From Bacteroidota bacterium (lineage in GTDB: Bacteria; Bacteroidota; Bacteroidia; Chitinophagales; Chitinophagaceae): a DNA stretch of 64,000 nt. This document shows, piece by piece, positions 7,363 through 17,188 of this stretch. Location of the stretch: contig VGFQ01000004.1 of the NCBI GenBank assembly GCA_016868815.1, forward strand, positions 62,001-126,000, written 5' to 3'. The notes beneath the pieces are model-generated. The model saw only the letters and a list, made by a program, of their open reading frames with translations, was not told where the DNA came from and searched no databases. The stretch's first letter is position 1. Each line of letters begins with the position of its first letter. A program made the translations under genes and the position numbers.

Positions 7363-8703
7363 TCAATGCCCCAGCTGCCGGGGCATGCGAGGGATGAGGA
7401 GCAGTTCCTTCTGTCTTCCGCTGATATAACGGAAGCCTTGTCCGTCGAAGAAGCCGTCTTCTTCGAGCATGATGCGGATGGATTTCTTCCATTCGGGGAT
7501 CTCGGAGGCCGCGTTGAGTTCGATGGAGTAGGCGGTGTTGGGGAAGACGGGGTAGTCGCCGCTGCCGGGGACGCCGCTCTGCTGGTCCCAGAGGCCGATG
7601 GTGGGTCCGGCCGCATGACCGTGGAGGCCCAGGGGATGGGTGTAGATGGTGGCGGGGATGCCTTCCTTGGCGGCCTGTTCGAGGGCGCCTTTGAGGATCT
7701 GGTTGCCGGTGCGACCGGTCTTGAATTGAGAGGTGAGGATGTCTTGCAGGCGGTTGCTGCGGGCGAGGGCTTTCCGGATGCTTTCGGGGGCGTCGGTTTC
7801 GCTGGGCCGGAGGAGGTAGGCGTGTTGTTGGATGTCGGTGTTGAGGCGGAGCCAGGTGATGCCGATATCGACGTGGAGGAGGTCGCCGGGGCGGATGAGG
7901 TCGTCTTTGGGGCGGTTGGAGAAATTGCGGAGGTGTTCGAAGTTGGTGGGGTCGTTGCGTTGGACGGAGACGGAGGTATGGAACCAGGTGGAGAGGCCCA
8001 GGTTTCGGATCTTTTCCCGGAACCACCAGACGAGGTCGTCGGTGGTGGTGATGCCTGGGGTGATGGCTTTTCCGGAGAAGCCTTCGTCGATGATGTCGTG
8101 GGTGATGTCGACGAGTTGGGTATAGACCTGCATTTCGCGTTCGGTGCGGGTCTCGAGCCAGGCGACGGCCAGGTTTTCGGCAGAGACGAGGCGGTTGCGG
8201 AGGTCCGGGGAGAGTTTTTGCAGGAGCAGGTCGTGGTGGGTATGGTCGAGTCCGTCGGCGTGGCCGAAGTCGCGGGAGGTGTTGATGCCGATCTTTTTGG
8301 GGTTTCGGGTGCGGATGATGTCGGCGAGGGCTTCCCATTGGTCGGGTTGTTTGTCGGGGTCCCAAGCCTTTGAGATGGCCTCTCCCACATTGTATCGGGC
8401 CACGGCGAGTTTCTCGAACTGGTTCTTTGCAGCGTCTCTATAGAATACGAGCATGGTGGTGCGCCGTGCGGAGAGCCAGGTGGCAGGGAGCATGGTCTTG
8501 AGGACGGGATCTTCGTTGTATTCGCGGGAAATGACGACCCACATGTCGATTCCGGTGCGGTCCATGAGTGTGGGCAGCAGGTGGTCCATCCGTTCCTTCA
8601 GGATCTCGTCCACGACGCGGGCTTCTTCCCTCAGGCTGAAGACCTGTGTGTAACTCGGCATGTTCAATAAGATGATGGCGGCGAATGTGGCGAGGGTTCT
8701 CAT
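7363..8703 (-). CDS. Secreted M24 family metallopeptidase (aminopeptidase P-like)
   Basis: Starting at the ATG at 8703 gives 446 residues beginning with a signal peptide (MRTLATFAAIILLNMPSYTQ); the open frame further upstream is not family-like and overlaps the divergent gene. The C-terminal half is the creatinase/pita-bread fold: HVDIG and NTDIQ carry the two metal-binding Asp residues, HPLGLHGHAAGP the His, and YSIELN and LEEDG the two Glu. The N-terminal half is the regulatory domain. M24 enzymes of this kind cleave X-Pro dipeptides or act as prolidases; here the location would be periplasm or cell surface. The substrate cannot be told from sequence. Confidence 0.9.
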   Translation of the reverse strand: MRTLATFAAIILLNMPSYTQVFSLREEARVVDEILKERMDHLLPTLMDRTGIDMWVVISREYNEDPVLKTMLPATWLSARRTTMLVFYRDAAKNQFEKLAVARYNVGEAISKAWDPDKQPDQWEALADIIRTRNPKKIGINTSRDFGHADGLDHTHHDLLLQKLSPDLRNRLVSAENLAVAWLETRTEREMQVYTQLVDITHDIIDEGFSGKAITPGITTTDDLVWWFREKIRNLGLSTWFHTSVSVQRNDPTNFEHLRNFSNRPKDDLIRPGDLLHVDIGITWLRLNTDIQQHAYLLRPSETDAPESIRKALARSNRLQDILTSQFKTGRTGNQILKGALEQAAKEGIPATIYTHPLGLHGHAAGPTIGLWDQQSGVPGSGDYPVFPNTAYSIELNAASEIPEWKKSIRIMLEEDGFFDGQGFRYISGRQKELLLIPRMPRQLGH

Positions 8704-8717
8704 CCGTGTTGTTTCAT

Positions 8718-8725
8718 CAAATATA
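8718..8725 (-). promoter_or_regulatory. -7 element of the M24 peptidase gene
   Basis: TATATTTG on the minus strand matches TAnnTTTG exactly and lies 15 bases upstream of the M24 start codon, implying a very short leader. I see no clear -33 box at the expected distance. Confidence 0.4.
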
Positions 8726-8794
8726 GGGGAGCCTGCAGAGCTGGAAACGAGGAAACGGGAAGAACCATGCCGACATCTGATTTGTTGGAGGAAC

Positions 8795-9145
8795 ATGAAT
8801 AAGGTCTATCACCTCACGCATTGCGGCACCTGCCAACGGATCATTCGGGATCTGGGGTTGGTGGGGAAAGGTTTTGCAATACAGGACATCAAGGTTCGTC
8901 CTATCCTTCCGGAGGAGCTGGACGGACTGGCCAGCATTATAGGCGGCTACGAGCCGCTCTTCAGCAGGCGGGCGATCCAGTACAAGACTCGAGGTCTGGC
9001 CGGTCAGTCATTGACCGAGGCAGACTATCGCCGGTATATCTTGGAAGATTACACCTTTCTGAAGCGGCCTGTGGTGGTTGTGGGAGATGGGGTCTTTGCC
9101 GGCAGTGAGCGGAAGACGCTGGAGGCCTTGCGGGCGGTCCTCTGA
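8795..9145 (+). CDS. ArsC/Spx-like family protein
   Basis: The 116-residue protein begins MNKVYHLTHCGTCQRI, with the CxxC redox motif at the first strand-helix turn that defines the ArsC/Spx thioredoxin-fold family. Further features are IQDIKVRPILPEELDGL and, near the C-terminus, YTFLKRPVVVVGDGVFAGS, corresponding to the family's conserved RP(L/V) segment. I chose the ATG at 8795 because upstream residues are not family-like and because a purine-rich GGAGGAAC precedes it. Members are either arsenate reductases or relatives of the transcription factor Spx; without ars genes nearby the role is unresolved. The gene is divergent from the M24 peptidase. Confidence 0.85.
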   Translation: MNKVYHLTHCGTCQRIIRDLGLVGKGFAIQDIKVRPILPEELDGLASIIGGYEPLFSRRAIQYKTRGLAGQSLTEADYRRYILEDYTFLKRPVVVVGDGVFAGSERKTLEALRAVL

Positions 9146-9153
9146 GCGTTGGG

Positions 9154-11619
9154 TCATCCGATGATGCGGATTTTGGCGTAGTTGAGCATGATCTTCTTTT
9201 CGCCGTTTTTCTCGAAGCGGATGGTGGCAATCGGGTTGTGGGCGGCCCCTTCCATCTTGACTACTTCTCCGAATCCGAATTTCTGATGCTCTATCCTTTG
9301 TCCGGCCTGCAGCTCACTGGTATCGCTGGCCTGGAAGTCCGGCGAGGGAGTGTGTTCGATCGAGGGGCTTGTGGAGGTTTTGGGCGGCATGTAGGCGGGC
9401 CTTGCGGGCTGCTCTGTATGGTTGCCGTTGCGGTAGGATTTTTTGAAGATGGGCTGGGTATTGCTTGGTTTGTTCCATCCACGCATGCGTTCGGAGGCGC
9501 TGGTTTGGTCAAAGCCGGTGCCTACGTTGCGCATGCCTCCGCCCGCGTAGCTCCGGTCGATGTATTCTTCTGGCAGTTCATCGATGAATCGGCTGGGCTC
9601 GTTTTGTACCACTTGGCCGAACTTGTAGCGGGTGTTGGCATAGGTGATCCATAGCCGTTGCTTGGCGCGGGTGATGACGACGTAGAATAGCCTCCTTTCT
9701 TCTTCGAGTTCTTCCCGGGTGTTGATGCTCATGGCGTTGGGGAAGAGCATCTCTTCGAGTCCGGCGGCGAACACACAGGAGAACTCGAGGCCTTTGGCTG
9801 CGTGGATGGTCATGAGTTTGACGGTGTCTGCCTGTTCGTCTTTCTCATCGGCGTCAGTGAGGAGCGTGATCTGTTGCAGGTAGGCGGCAAGGGTGACGTG
9901 CTCGAGTGCCTGTTGGCGGGCGGCCTCCTCGGATGTGGGAGCTAACAGGTCTGGCTGTGCTGTCGGCTCGTTGGTATCGCTATAGGCCGATGGGTCGAGG
10001 AGAACGCCGTCGGCATCTATCTGTGCCCTGTTTTCCTGGTCGTCTACCCACTCTTTGATGGAGTTGAGCAGTTCCTGAATGTTCTCATAGCGTTGGACAC
10101 CTTCGGTGCTCTTGTCGTTGAACAGTTCGCGGACTATGTTCGTCTGCTTACCGACGTGCACGGCCACTTCATAGGCGTTCTTCTGTCCCAGCATGCTGGC
10201 GAAGCTGCGGATCATTGTTACGAACTGTTCGATGGCTTCGAGGGTGCCAGTGCGGAACCCGAAGCGGCCGGCCTGCGATAGCACTTCCCACATGGTGAGT
10301 TGCTGTTCGTTTGCTAGCAGGATGACTTTGTCGATCGTCGTCTTTCCAATCCCTCTGGCAGGGTAGTTGATGATGCGTTTGAGGGATTCCTCATCACGCG
10401 GGTTGAGGAGGATGCGCAGGTAGGCGACGAAGTCTTTGATCTCTCTGCGTTGATAGAAGCTGATGCCTCCGTACATCGTGTAGGGGATGTTCATCCGTCT
10501 TAGGGCTTCTTCGAAAGCGCGGCTTTGAGCGTTGGTGCGGTAGAGGATGGCGAAGTCCCGGTTGAAGCAATGGTTGCGAAGCTTTTGTTCCTGGATGGTG
10601 TCTGCGACAAATCGGCCTTCGTCGTTGTCGGTCAGGCTTCGCACCAGCCGGATTTTTTCTCCGGGTGCGTTCTCCGTCCACAGCTCCTTGGGTATTTGAT
10701 GTTGGTTATGGCTGATGACTTGGTTGGCTGCTTCCAGGATATGGCGAGTACTGCGGTAGTTCTGCTCGAGTTTGACGAGGTGTACGTCTGTATAGTCTTG
10801 TTGAAATTGCAGGATGTTCTGGATGGTGGCTCCTCGGAACGAGTAGATGGATTGGGCATCGTCTCCCACAACGCAGACGTTTTCATGGGCGGCTCCGAGG
10901 AGTTTGATGATCTCGTATTGAGCAGGGTTGGTGTCTTGGTATTCGTCGATCAGGATATAGCGGAACTTATGCTGGTATTTGTGCAGACTGTCTGGGAAAT
11001 TCCTTAGCAGGTCATAGAACTTTAGCAGTAGGTCGTCGAAGTCCATTGCGCCGTTTCGGAAGCAGCGTTGTACGTAGGCGCTGAATATCTGTCCGATGGC
11101 GGGCCGGTTGGCTCTTGCGTCTTCCTGCTGTAGGAAGGCATCAGCGGCATATTCTTCGGGGCCCACCAGCGAGTTCTTGGCATTGGAGATCCGGTTCAGT
11201 ACGGCCGCGGGCTTGTAGTGCTTATCGTCGAGATTGAGTTCGTTGACTACCGTCTTCACAACACTCCTGGCATCGTCTGTATCATAGATGGTGAAGGCGG
11301 GGGGGTAGCCGATGCGTTGGGCTTCTCCCCGTAGGATGCGTGCGAACACAGAGTGAAAGGTGCCGATGTAGAGGCTGCGGGCTTCATGGTTGCCGAAGAT
11401 GCCTTCCACCCGTTCTTTCATCTCCCGGGCAGCCTTGTTGGTGAAGGTTAGCGCCAGGATCCGGAACGGGTCTACGCCCTGCGACATAAGGTGAGCGATG
11501 CGGGTGGTAAGCACCTTGGTCTTGCCGCTGCCAGCTCCTGCGATGATCATGAGTGGGCCGTCCATGTGTAAGACGGCTTCCCGTTGTCGGTCGTTCAACC
11601 CCTTCAGATAATCCTGCAT
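9154..11619 (-). CDS. pcrA: UvrD/PcrA-type superfamily I DNA helicase
   Basis: This 821-residue protein is an ATP-driven 3'-5' DNA helicase of repair and replication. Visible motifs: Q-motif LNDRQREAV (8-16), Walker A GAGSGKT (28-34), ALTFTNKAAREM (Ia), DEYQDTN (Walker B, about 225), VVGDDAQSIYSFRGA (III), LEQNYRST (IV), TIHAAKGLEF (V) and VVITRAKQRLWI (VI). The C-terminus ends with a Tudor-like segment (GQRIEHQKFGFGEVV), typical of PcrA. Length is normal. It converges with the ArsC-like gene, separated by 8 bases. The start ATG sits in the palindrome TGCATGCATGCA (11615-11626), where a second ATG lies in another frame. Confidence 0.96.
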   Translation of the reverse strand: MQDYLKGLNDRQREAVLHMDGPLMIIAGAGSGKTKVLTTRIAHLMSQGVDPFRILALTFTNKAAREMKERVEGIFGNHEARSLYIGTFHSVFARILRGEAQRIGYPPAFTIYDTDDARSVVKTVVNELNLDDKHYKPAAVLNRISNAKNSLVGPEEYAADAFLQQEDARANRPAIGQIFSAYVQRCFRNGAMDFDDLLLKFYDLLRNFPDSLHKYQHKFRYILIDEYQDTNPAQYEIIKLLGAAHENVCVVGDDAQSIYSFRGATIQNILQFQQDYTDVHLVKLEQNYRSTRHILEAANQVISHNQHQIPKELWTENAPGEKIRLVRSLTDNDEGRFVADTIQEQKLRNHCFNRDFAILYRTNAQSRAFEEALRRMNIPYTMYGGISFYQRREIKDFVAYLRILLNPRDEESLKRIINYPARGIGKTTIDKVILLANEQQLTMWEVLSQAGRFGFRTGTLEAIEQFVTMIRSFASMLGQKNAYEVAVHVGKQTNIVRELFNDKSTEGVQRYENIQELLNSIKEWVDDQENRAQIDADGVLLDPSAYSDTNEPTAQPDLLAPTSEEAARQQALEHVTLAAYLQQITLLTDADEKDEQADTVKLMTIHAAKGLEFSCVFAAGLEEMLFPNAMSINTREELEEERRLFYVVITRAKQRLWITYANTRYKFGQVVQNEPSRFIDELPEEYIDRSYAGGGMRNVGTGFDQTSASERMRGWNKPSNTQPIFKKSYRNGNHTEQPARPAYMPPKTSTSPSIEHTPSPDFQASDTSELQAGQRIEHQKFGFGEVVKMEGAAHNPIATIRFEKNGEKKIMLNYAKIRIIG

Positions 11620-11813
11620 GCATGCAAGTTAGCATGAAAGCCTGACCCTTGCTGGGCATCTGTGCCGTACCATGGGAAGTCTCCCCTTTTCCGGCTGTAG
11701 GTACTACGCGGGGCGATGGTTGAGAGGGCTCGTAGAGTTACGATTAAAAATTGAGTACTAGTCAGATTGATCTCCGAGTCCGCCTATTGTTTTTTTGTAT
11801 AAAATCCGATCCT

Positions 11814-12023
11814 ATGCAACTTCTGATGTTCGTCGGCGACGAGCTCATCGAGTCGGTTCTATTGGACAAGGACCTCGTATCCAAGCCTGGCTATCTCGGC
11901 AATTACAAGCGCCGGCTGCAGACCAAATATCGCGACCTATACCTCAGTGGTAACCGTCCGGAATTTTATGTCGCCAATGATAGCACGAAAATCGTGCCTA
12001 CGGAAAGCCTCATCCGGGGCTAG
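11814..12023 (+). CDS. Small conserved-looking protein of unknown function
   Basis: The 69-residue soluble protein starts MQLLMFVGDELIESV and continues with a charged middle (NYKRRLQTKYRDLYL) and RPEFYVANDSTKIV. No signal peptide or membrane segment. I chose the ATG at 11814 because the preceding bases (TTTTTTTGTATAAAATCC) look like promoter rather than code. It stands alone between pcrA (divergent) and the FecR gene. I do not recognise a named family; the compact, well-formed composition makes it a credible gene rather than chance. Confidence 0.65.
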   Translation: MQLLMFVGDELIESVLLDKDLVSKPGYLGNYKRRLQTKYRDLYLSGNRPEFYVANDSTKIVPTESLIRG

Positions 12024-12222
12024 ACTTGGCCATTTCGTGAAGGGCTATTTCATCCATTTTTACTGATTGCCAGCACGTTGACATTTGCTGGGCTTCCCCT
12101 CAGCTTGGTACATACCGTGGTTGAATATAGATCTACCCTGTGCTCCCGTCTTCCGTTTTTTGGGCGCTTCATTTTTTGTCGGAATACCCCCCTTTTCATC
12201 ATCTACTTTGTATTCAGGGCAT

Positions 12223-13425
12223 ATGCGGGAATTGCAAGAGAAAAGGCTGAGGCGGATCCTGGATGCTGGATCCTGGACCGAGGAAGATATGGCCTGGTTC
12301 ATCGATTCCTGGGAAAGGGATGCAGAAGGTTGGATGAGGGGAGTCTTACGCGAGTCGTTTGATGCTTCTATCGGCAACACCTTCTCTGAACAGCACATCG
12401 ATGCCGAGGCCTTGCTACACAGGCTGCATCATCGTAAGGAGAGGCATTCTGTCCGGATGATGAAATCCAGGTGGTTGACGACGCTCGTCGCAGCCAGTCT
12501 GGTGCTGGGATTTTTGGGAGTGGCATACCTGTGGCAGTCTGGCCGCAAGGCAACCCTGCAACAGGAGACCATTCGGTTGCAGGGGGGCCTAGAGGACATT
12601 CTGCCCGGCACCGATCGGGCTTTATTAGTACTGCCTGGGGGCAGGACCCTGCCGTTAGACAGTTTGAAGAAGGGGTTCCTCGATGTGGGTGAAGGCTATC
12701 TGAACGTTCAATTACAGGACGAAGGGATCCGATATGCAGCATCCTCGGACATTCCACAGTCCCCTGATGCTACCATTCTTCATACGATGCTGACACCCAG
12801 AGGTGGGCAGTATAGACTGACCTTATCGGATGGTACGCATATCTGGTTGAACGCGACTTCTTCGATCCAATTTCCAGCCGTTTTCCCAAGGGGCGAACGC
12901 CGGGTTTCCATCACCGGGGAGGCCTATCTGGAAGTCGCCCGCGATGAGTCGAGGCCTTTTTGGGTGGATGTCGATGGCAGGGCGCTCGTCAAGGTCGTCG
13001 GTACCCGTTTCTATATAAACGCTTACCGTGACGAGCCTTCGCTTGATATCTCCCTTATTGAGGGGTCTGTGAAGGTAGGTCGCATGGCTGATGTTCAGAT
13101 GGTGGGTATCAATCCTGGCCAACAGGCGAGGCTGTTCGAAGGGGGCGGACCGATGGTGTTCGACTTCGATGACGTGCAACGGCTGGTAGCCTGGAAGGAC
13201 GGAAAGTTCCAATTCGGTGACGGGGTAGAGTTGTCAGTCGTACTGAGACAGTTGGAGCGATGGTATGATGTCGAGTTCCGCTATGATGTTGACGTGAGGG
13301 GCCATGTGGGAGGTTCTATTTCTCGAGATGTACCCCTCTCGCAAGTCTTGGAGTTGATCGGTCTGACAGGCGTCGCCCGGTTCAGCCGGGAGGGAAGGAT
13401 CGTCAGGGTTTCCAAACCCCGATGA
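12223..13425 (+). CDS. FecR-type anti-sigma factor (DUF4974)
   Basis: The 400-residue protein has a cytoplasmic N-terminal region (ELQEKRLRRIL, then EEDMAWFIDSWERD), one membrane helix near 85-105 (WLTTLVAASLVLGFLGVAYLW), a periplasmic FecR domain (LTLSDGTHIWLNATSSIQFP, then GEAYLEVARDESRPFWVD) and a C-terminal DUF4974 domain beginning VAWKDGKFQFGD. FecR proteins hold or activate an ECF sigma factor in response to the state of a TonB-dependent receptor. The start at 12223 removes a low-complexity upstream extension. It lies 41 bases before the SusC gene, presumably its signalling receptor. No sigma gene lies upstream; the likely partner is at 21266-21871. Confidence 0.93.
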   Translation: MRELQEKRLRRILDAGSWTEEDMAWFIDSWERDAEGWMRGVLRESFDASIGNTFSEQHIDAEALLHRLHHRKERHSVRMMKSRWLTTLVAASLVLGFLGVAYLWQSGRKATLQQETIRLQGGLEDILPGTDRALLVLPGGRTLPLDSLKKGFLDVGEGYLNVQLQDEGIRYAASSDIPQSPDATILHTMLTPRGGQYRLTLSDGTHIWLNATSSIQFPAVFPRGERRVSITGEAYLEVARDESRPFWVDVDGRALVKVVGTRFYINAYRDEPSLDISLIEGSVKVGRMADVQMVGINPGQQARLFEGGGPMVFDFDDVQRLVAWKDGKFQFGDGVELSVVLRQLERWYDVEFRYDVDVRGHVGGSISRDVPLSQVLELIGLTGVARFSREGRIVRVSKPR

Positions 13426-13466
13426 CCATGCATCGAGCCTGAGAGAATGATCAGAAAAAAGCAAAT

Positions 13467-16400
13467 ATGGATGATATGTCTAAGTTGAATGCAACATCTT
13501 CAAAGTCACACGGCTCCCAGGCCCGCTTGCGGATCATGCGGCTGATCAGCGTGGCTACCCTGGCGGCCTGTATACACATCTCGACCTTTGCCCATGCACA
13601 GGTGACCTTGGCTGAGACCAACATCACGCTCCAGCGGGTGATCCGAAAGTTGCAATCTATGACAGGCTTTGACTTTCTCTACGATGCTGACCTAGTGGCA
13701 CGTTCGGCACCCGTTACTGTCAGGGTGAAAGATGCCAGCCTGGATGTGGTGCTTACTCATTGCCTGAAGTCTTCTGGTTTCACCCATACGATCATCGGTC
13801 GGTCGGTCGTGATCCGGCCGGCCGTGGATCTATCCATCAGCTCCGACATCCCTCCAATACCACCCATGATCGTCCGAGGTAGGGTCGTCGATGAGGCTGG
13901 CGCCCCCCTCTCAGGTGTTACCGTCACAGTGAAAGGTAGTTCCACCGCCACCTCCACCACCGAGGCGGGGGATTTCGAACTCACGGTACCTTCCGAGGAG
14001 TCGGTATTAGTCTTGACTGCTGTCAACCTAGAGCGGATAGAGGTGGTTGTAAAGGGTAGGGCCTCCTTCGAGATCCAGATGCGGCCCCGTATTGTGTACG
14101 GCCAGGACGTGGTGATCCGGCCGGTGAACACCGGCTACCAGTCGCTCCCAAACGAACGGAGTGCCGGATCGGCTGCCAAACCCAACGAGGTCCTCATCCG
14201 CGACCGGGCCAACAGCACCAACATCATGCAGCGGCTGGACGGTCTCGTTCCGGGACTCACGGTGAGTTTCGCGCAAGGCGCTCGGGCGAGTTCAGGTAAC
14301 CGCATGATGACCGGTGAAGGCAATGCCAACCAATACATCGTTCGGGGCATCGGCTCCGTCCAGGCCGACCGAGCTCCCTTGTTTGTTGTAAACGGGATCG
14401 TCATCGACGACATCTCGACACTGAACGCCAACGACGTAGAGGATGTGACGGTGCTGAAGGATGCTACGGCTGCATCGATTTGGGGCTCGCGTGCGGCCAA
14501 CGGGGTGGTCGTCATCACCACTCGAAAGGGTACGGCGCGTCAGAAAATTCGTGTGCAATATGATGCATTCTACAATATGCAGGGTACACCGGAGTACGAC
14601 TATTATCCTCGCATGTCGAGTGCCGACTTTATTCGTACAGCTGAACAGATATTCGACCCCGTCACCTTCCCTTGGGGTACGGTGAGTCAGTTCGGCACTA
14701 CCACCTCCGGCTTGTCGGTGAGTCCACATGAGGTCATCCAGTACAATCGGTTCAGGAGACTGATATCCCCCCAGCGGGCGCAGCAGCAGTTGGACAGTCT
14801 TGCTGCCATCGACAACCGTTCACAGATGGGTGAGTATTTCTATCGAAGCCAATCTCTTTTCAACAATACGCTGTCGGTGAGTGGGGGTGGTAACGTGCAT
14901 TCTTTCTATGGTTCTTTTTCGTACACCGGTAACCAGAGCGGGGTCCCGGGGGAACGAAATGGCGTATACACGATGAACCTGCGCAATGACTTCAACATCT
15001 CCCCACGTGTGCGTCTCTTTATCATCACCGACTTAAGCCGAACAGAGGGTTCGAGGAAGCGATCGGTATCCGTGGACAATCGATTTCTCCCCTATCAACT
15101 CTTCGCGGACCCGGTGACTGGTCGTCCAGCAGAGATGTCATACCTCAGCTACCTGGTGACGGATTCCGTCAAGCGGGTCTTTGAAAATCAAAGCCGCATC
15201 GACCTCAACTACCGACCCCTGGAAGAGCTTGACAGGGGGAAGACGGAGTCGGCCACGATGCAGACCCGTTTGACTGGTGGTGCATCCGTCCGGCTGCTGC
15301 GCGGACTTAGGTACGAGGGTAACTTTGGCTTTGGCACCACCGGCTCCAGCACCTCCAACTATGATGCAGAGGCCAGTTTCCCTGTGCGCAGTAACCTTGT
15401 GACCTTCACCAAGGCCGCGGTGGCCCCTTCGACGGTCCCTACCTACCTGTTGCCCCCGTTCGGAGGTCAGTACTCCACGACGGAACAGCAGGCCCGCAGC
15501 TGGACCGTCCGCAACCAGCTCGTCCTCGACACTTCCTTCGATGCGCGCCGGCACCAGCTGACCCTGCTGTTGGGGCAGGAGGCGCAGGAACGATTCAGTC
15601 GTTCGACGTCCAACACTGTCCTCGGCTATGACCCCTTGCTGCTGAACTATCAGAACGTCGACTTCTTCACGCTGGGATTGACGGGCGTGTCCAATCCCGT
15701 CGCCGCCCGCAACACGGGTAACAGGAGCCTTTATGCACAACCCGTCTTCTCACATACAGAGACCATGACGCGGGTATCCTCCTATTATTCCAATGCTGGA
15801 TACACCTTCAGTCGGCGTTACAGCCTGAACGCCAGTTGGAGGAATGATGAGTCAAACCTCTTCGGGGTTGACAAGTCGGCCCAGCGGAAACCCGTATGGA
15901 GCATCGGCGGCAAATGGAACCTCGTGCAGGAAGCCTTTCTGAAGCGGTTCAACCGGATCGACATCCTAGCGCTGCGTCTGACCTACGGCATCACAGGCAA
16001 TGCTCCCAGCCCAGGCTCAGCCACTTCGCAGGACGTACTTGTGGTCCGGTCCAGCAGCTTCGCACCGGGACCCGGCCTGGGGATCTCCACCTATGCCAAC
16101 AAGGCCCTCACCTGGGAGCGGACGGAGAACTACAACCTGGGTCTCGACTTCGGCTTGCTGGGACGAAGGGTCACAGGTACGCTCGATCTGTACCGCCGGA
16201 ACACGACCGACCTGATCGGTCAGCTTCCGATCAACTATCTCGCCGGCACGAGCAGCATTGTGGGGAATTTCGGAGACATGAATAACCGCGGCGTCGAACT
16301 TTCCATCAACACGCTGAACGTGGTGGACCGCGACTTCAGCTGGAATACCGTACTGAACCTGTCCTACAACCGCAACACCATCACCCGTCTGCAGCAGACC

Positions 16401-17162
16401 AGCTCCATCAACGACCTTGCCACCTTAGTGCAGCAGACCAAGTACTATGCTGGATATCCGGCCCTGTCGATCTTCGCCTACGACTGGGCGGGATTGGATG
16501 CGATGGGGGATCCACAGATTTTCCTTGCTGACGGATCGAAGTACAAGACCGCCACTACCACGAACATCCCTCTCGCGGCGGCCCGATACATGGGTTCCTT
16601 CCAGCCCCTGTGGAACGGGGGACTGCTGAACTTTATCCGCTATCGGAACTTCAACCTCTCGTCCAGTATCATCTTCAACCTCGGCCATCGGGGACGGAGA
16701 GACGTCAACGAAAAATATTCAGGACGCTTCACGCCTAACCGAGTAACCATCTCTCCGGGCAGCTCCCCTGAATTACAGACCGGCAACTTCCATTCTGACC
16801 TGCTGAAACGGTGGATGAAGCCTGGTGACGAACTCGTCACCGATGTGCCCGTCTACCTGACGACGAATACCGCCCGGCGCAACACGGCATACTATGTGTT
16901 CGGCAGCCAGCACGTGTATGACGCCTCCTTCATCAAACTGCGCGACATCACCGCTTCCATGGGCCTGCCGCAGGCGGTGAGCCGCAGACTGGGCGCGGAA
17001 GAGGTTAGGTTCCGGATACAGCTCTCCAACCTCATGCTGTGGAAGGCCAACCGTTTCGGCATCGACCCTGAGTTCCAGGTGACAGACATCAACTACACCC
17101 TCGGCAGAGTGCTACCTGTTGGACAGGGAGCATTAACCCTCGGCTTGAACGTACGATTCTAA
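13467..17162 (+). CDS. SusC/RagA family TonB-dependent receptor with STN signalling domain
   Basis: This 1231-residue outer-membrane transporter has a signal peptide (to about residue 45, ending FAHAQ), an STN domain (about 50-110; FDFLYDADLVARSAPVTVRVKD), a carboxypeptidase-regulatory-like beta-sandwich (about 132-210), a plug (DGLVPGLTV, then YIVRGIGS, VVNGIVIDD, and VEDVTVLKDATAASIWGSRAANGV) and a long beta-barrel ending in an aromatic residue (LGLNVRF). The STN domain is the part that contacts FecR, matching the gene just upstream. SusC pairs with the SusD lipoprotein encoded 26 bases downstream to import oligomers driven by TonB. The metalloprotease following SusD suggests peptides as substrate. 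Confidence 0.96.
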   Translation: MDDMSKLNATSSKSHGSQARLRIMRLISVATLAACIHISTFAHAQVTLAETNITLQRVIRKLQSMTGFDFLYDADLVARSAPVTVRVKDASLDVVLTHCLKSSGFTHTIIGRSVVIRPAVDLSISSDIPPIPPMIVRGRVVDEAGAPLSGVTVTVKGSSTATSTTEAGDFELTVPSEESVLVLTAVNLERIEVVVKGRASFEIQMRPRIVYGQDVVIRPVNTGYQSLPNERSAGSAAKPNEVLIRDRANSTNIMQRLDGLVPGLTVSFAQGARASSGNRMMTGEGNANQYIVRGIGSVQADRAPLFVVNGIVIDDISTLNANDVEDVTVLKDATAASIWGSRAANGVVVITTRKGTARQKIRVQYDAFYNMQGTPEYDYYPRMSSADFIRTAEQIFDPVTFPWGTVSQFGTTTSGLSVSPHEVIQYNRFRRLISPQRAQQQLDSLAAIDNRSQMGEYFYRSQSLFNNTLSVSGGGNVHSFYGSFSYTGNQSGVPGERNGVYTMNLRNDFNISPRVRLFIITDLSRTEGSRKRSVSVDNRFLPYQLFADPVTGRPAEMSYLSYLVTDSVKRVFENQSRIDLNYRPLEELDRGKTESATMQTRLTGGASVRLLRGLRYEGNFGFGTTGSSTSNYDAEASFPVRSNLVTFTKAAVAPSTVPTYLLPPFGGQYSTTEQQARSWTVRNQLVLDTSFDARRHQLTLLLGQEAQERFSRSTSNTVLGYDPLLLNYQNVDFFTLGLTGVSNPVAARNTGNRSLYAQPVFSHTETMTRVSSYYSNAGYTFSRRYSLNASWRNDESNLFGVDKSAQRKPVWSIGGKWNLVQEAFLKRFNRIDILALRLTYGITGNAPSPGSATSQDVLVVRSSSFAPGPGLGISTYANKALTWERTENYNLGLDFGLLGRRVTGTLDLYRRNTTDLIGQLPINYLAGTSSIVGNFGDMNNRGVELSINTLNVVDRDFSWNTVLNLSYNRNTITRLQQTSSINDLATLVQQTKYYAGYPALSIFAYDWAGLDAMGDPQIFLADGSKYKTATTTNIPLAAARYMGSFQPLWNGGLLNFIRYRNFNLSSSIIFNLGHRGRRDVNEKYSGRFTPNRVTISPGSSPELQTGNFHSDLLKRWMKPGDELVTDVPVYLTTNTARRNTAYYVFGSQHVYDASFIKLRDITASMGLPQAVSRRLGAEEVRFRIQLSNLMLWKANRFGIDPEFQVTDINYTLGRVLPVGQGALTLGLNVRF

Positions 17163-17188
17163 CCTTCATCGAACCCAACATCCAAGAT

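Noticed and set aside
7287-8390. 367-codon minus-strand frame rich in Pro, Ser and Thr, and the plus-strand frame 7366-8373
   Set aside because: Both overlap the M24 peptidase and have low-complexity composition typical of off-frame translation.
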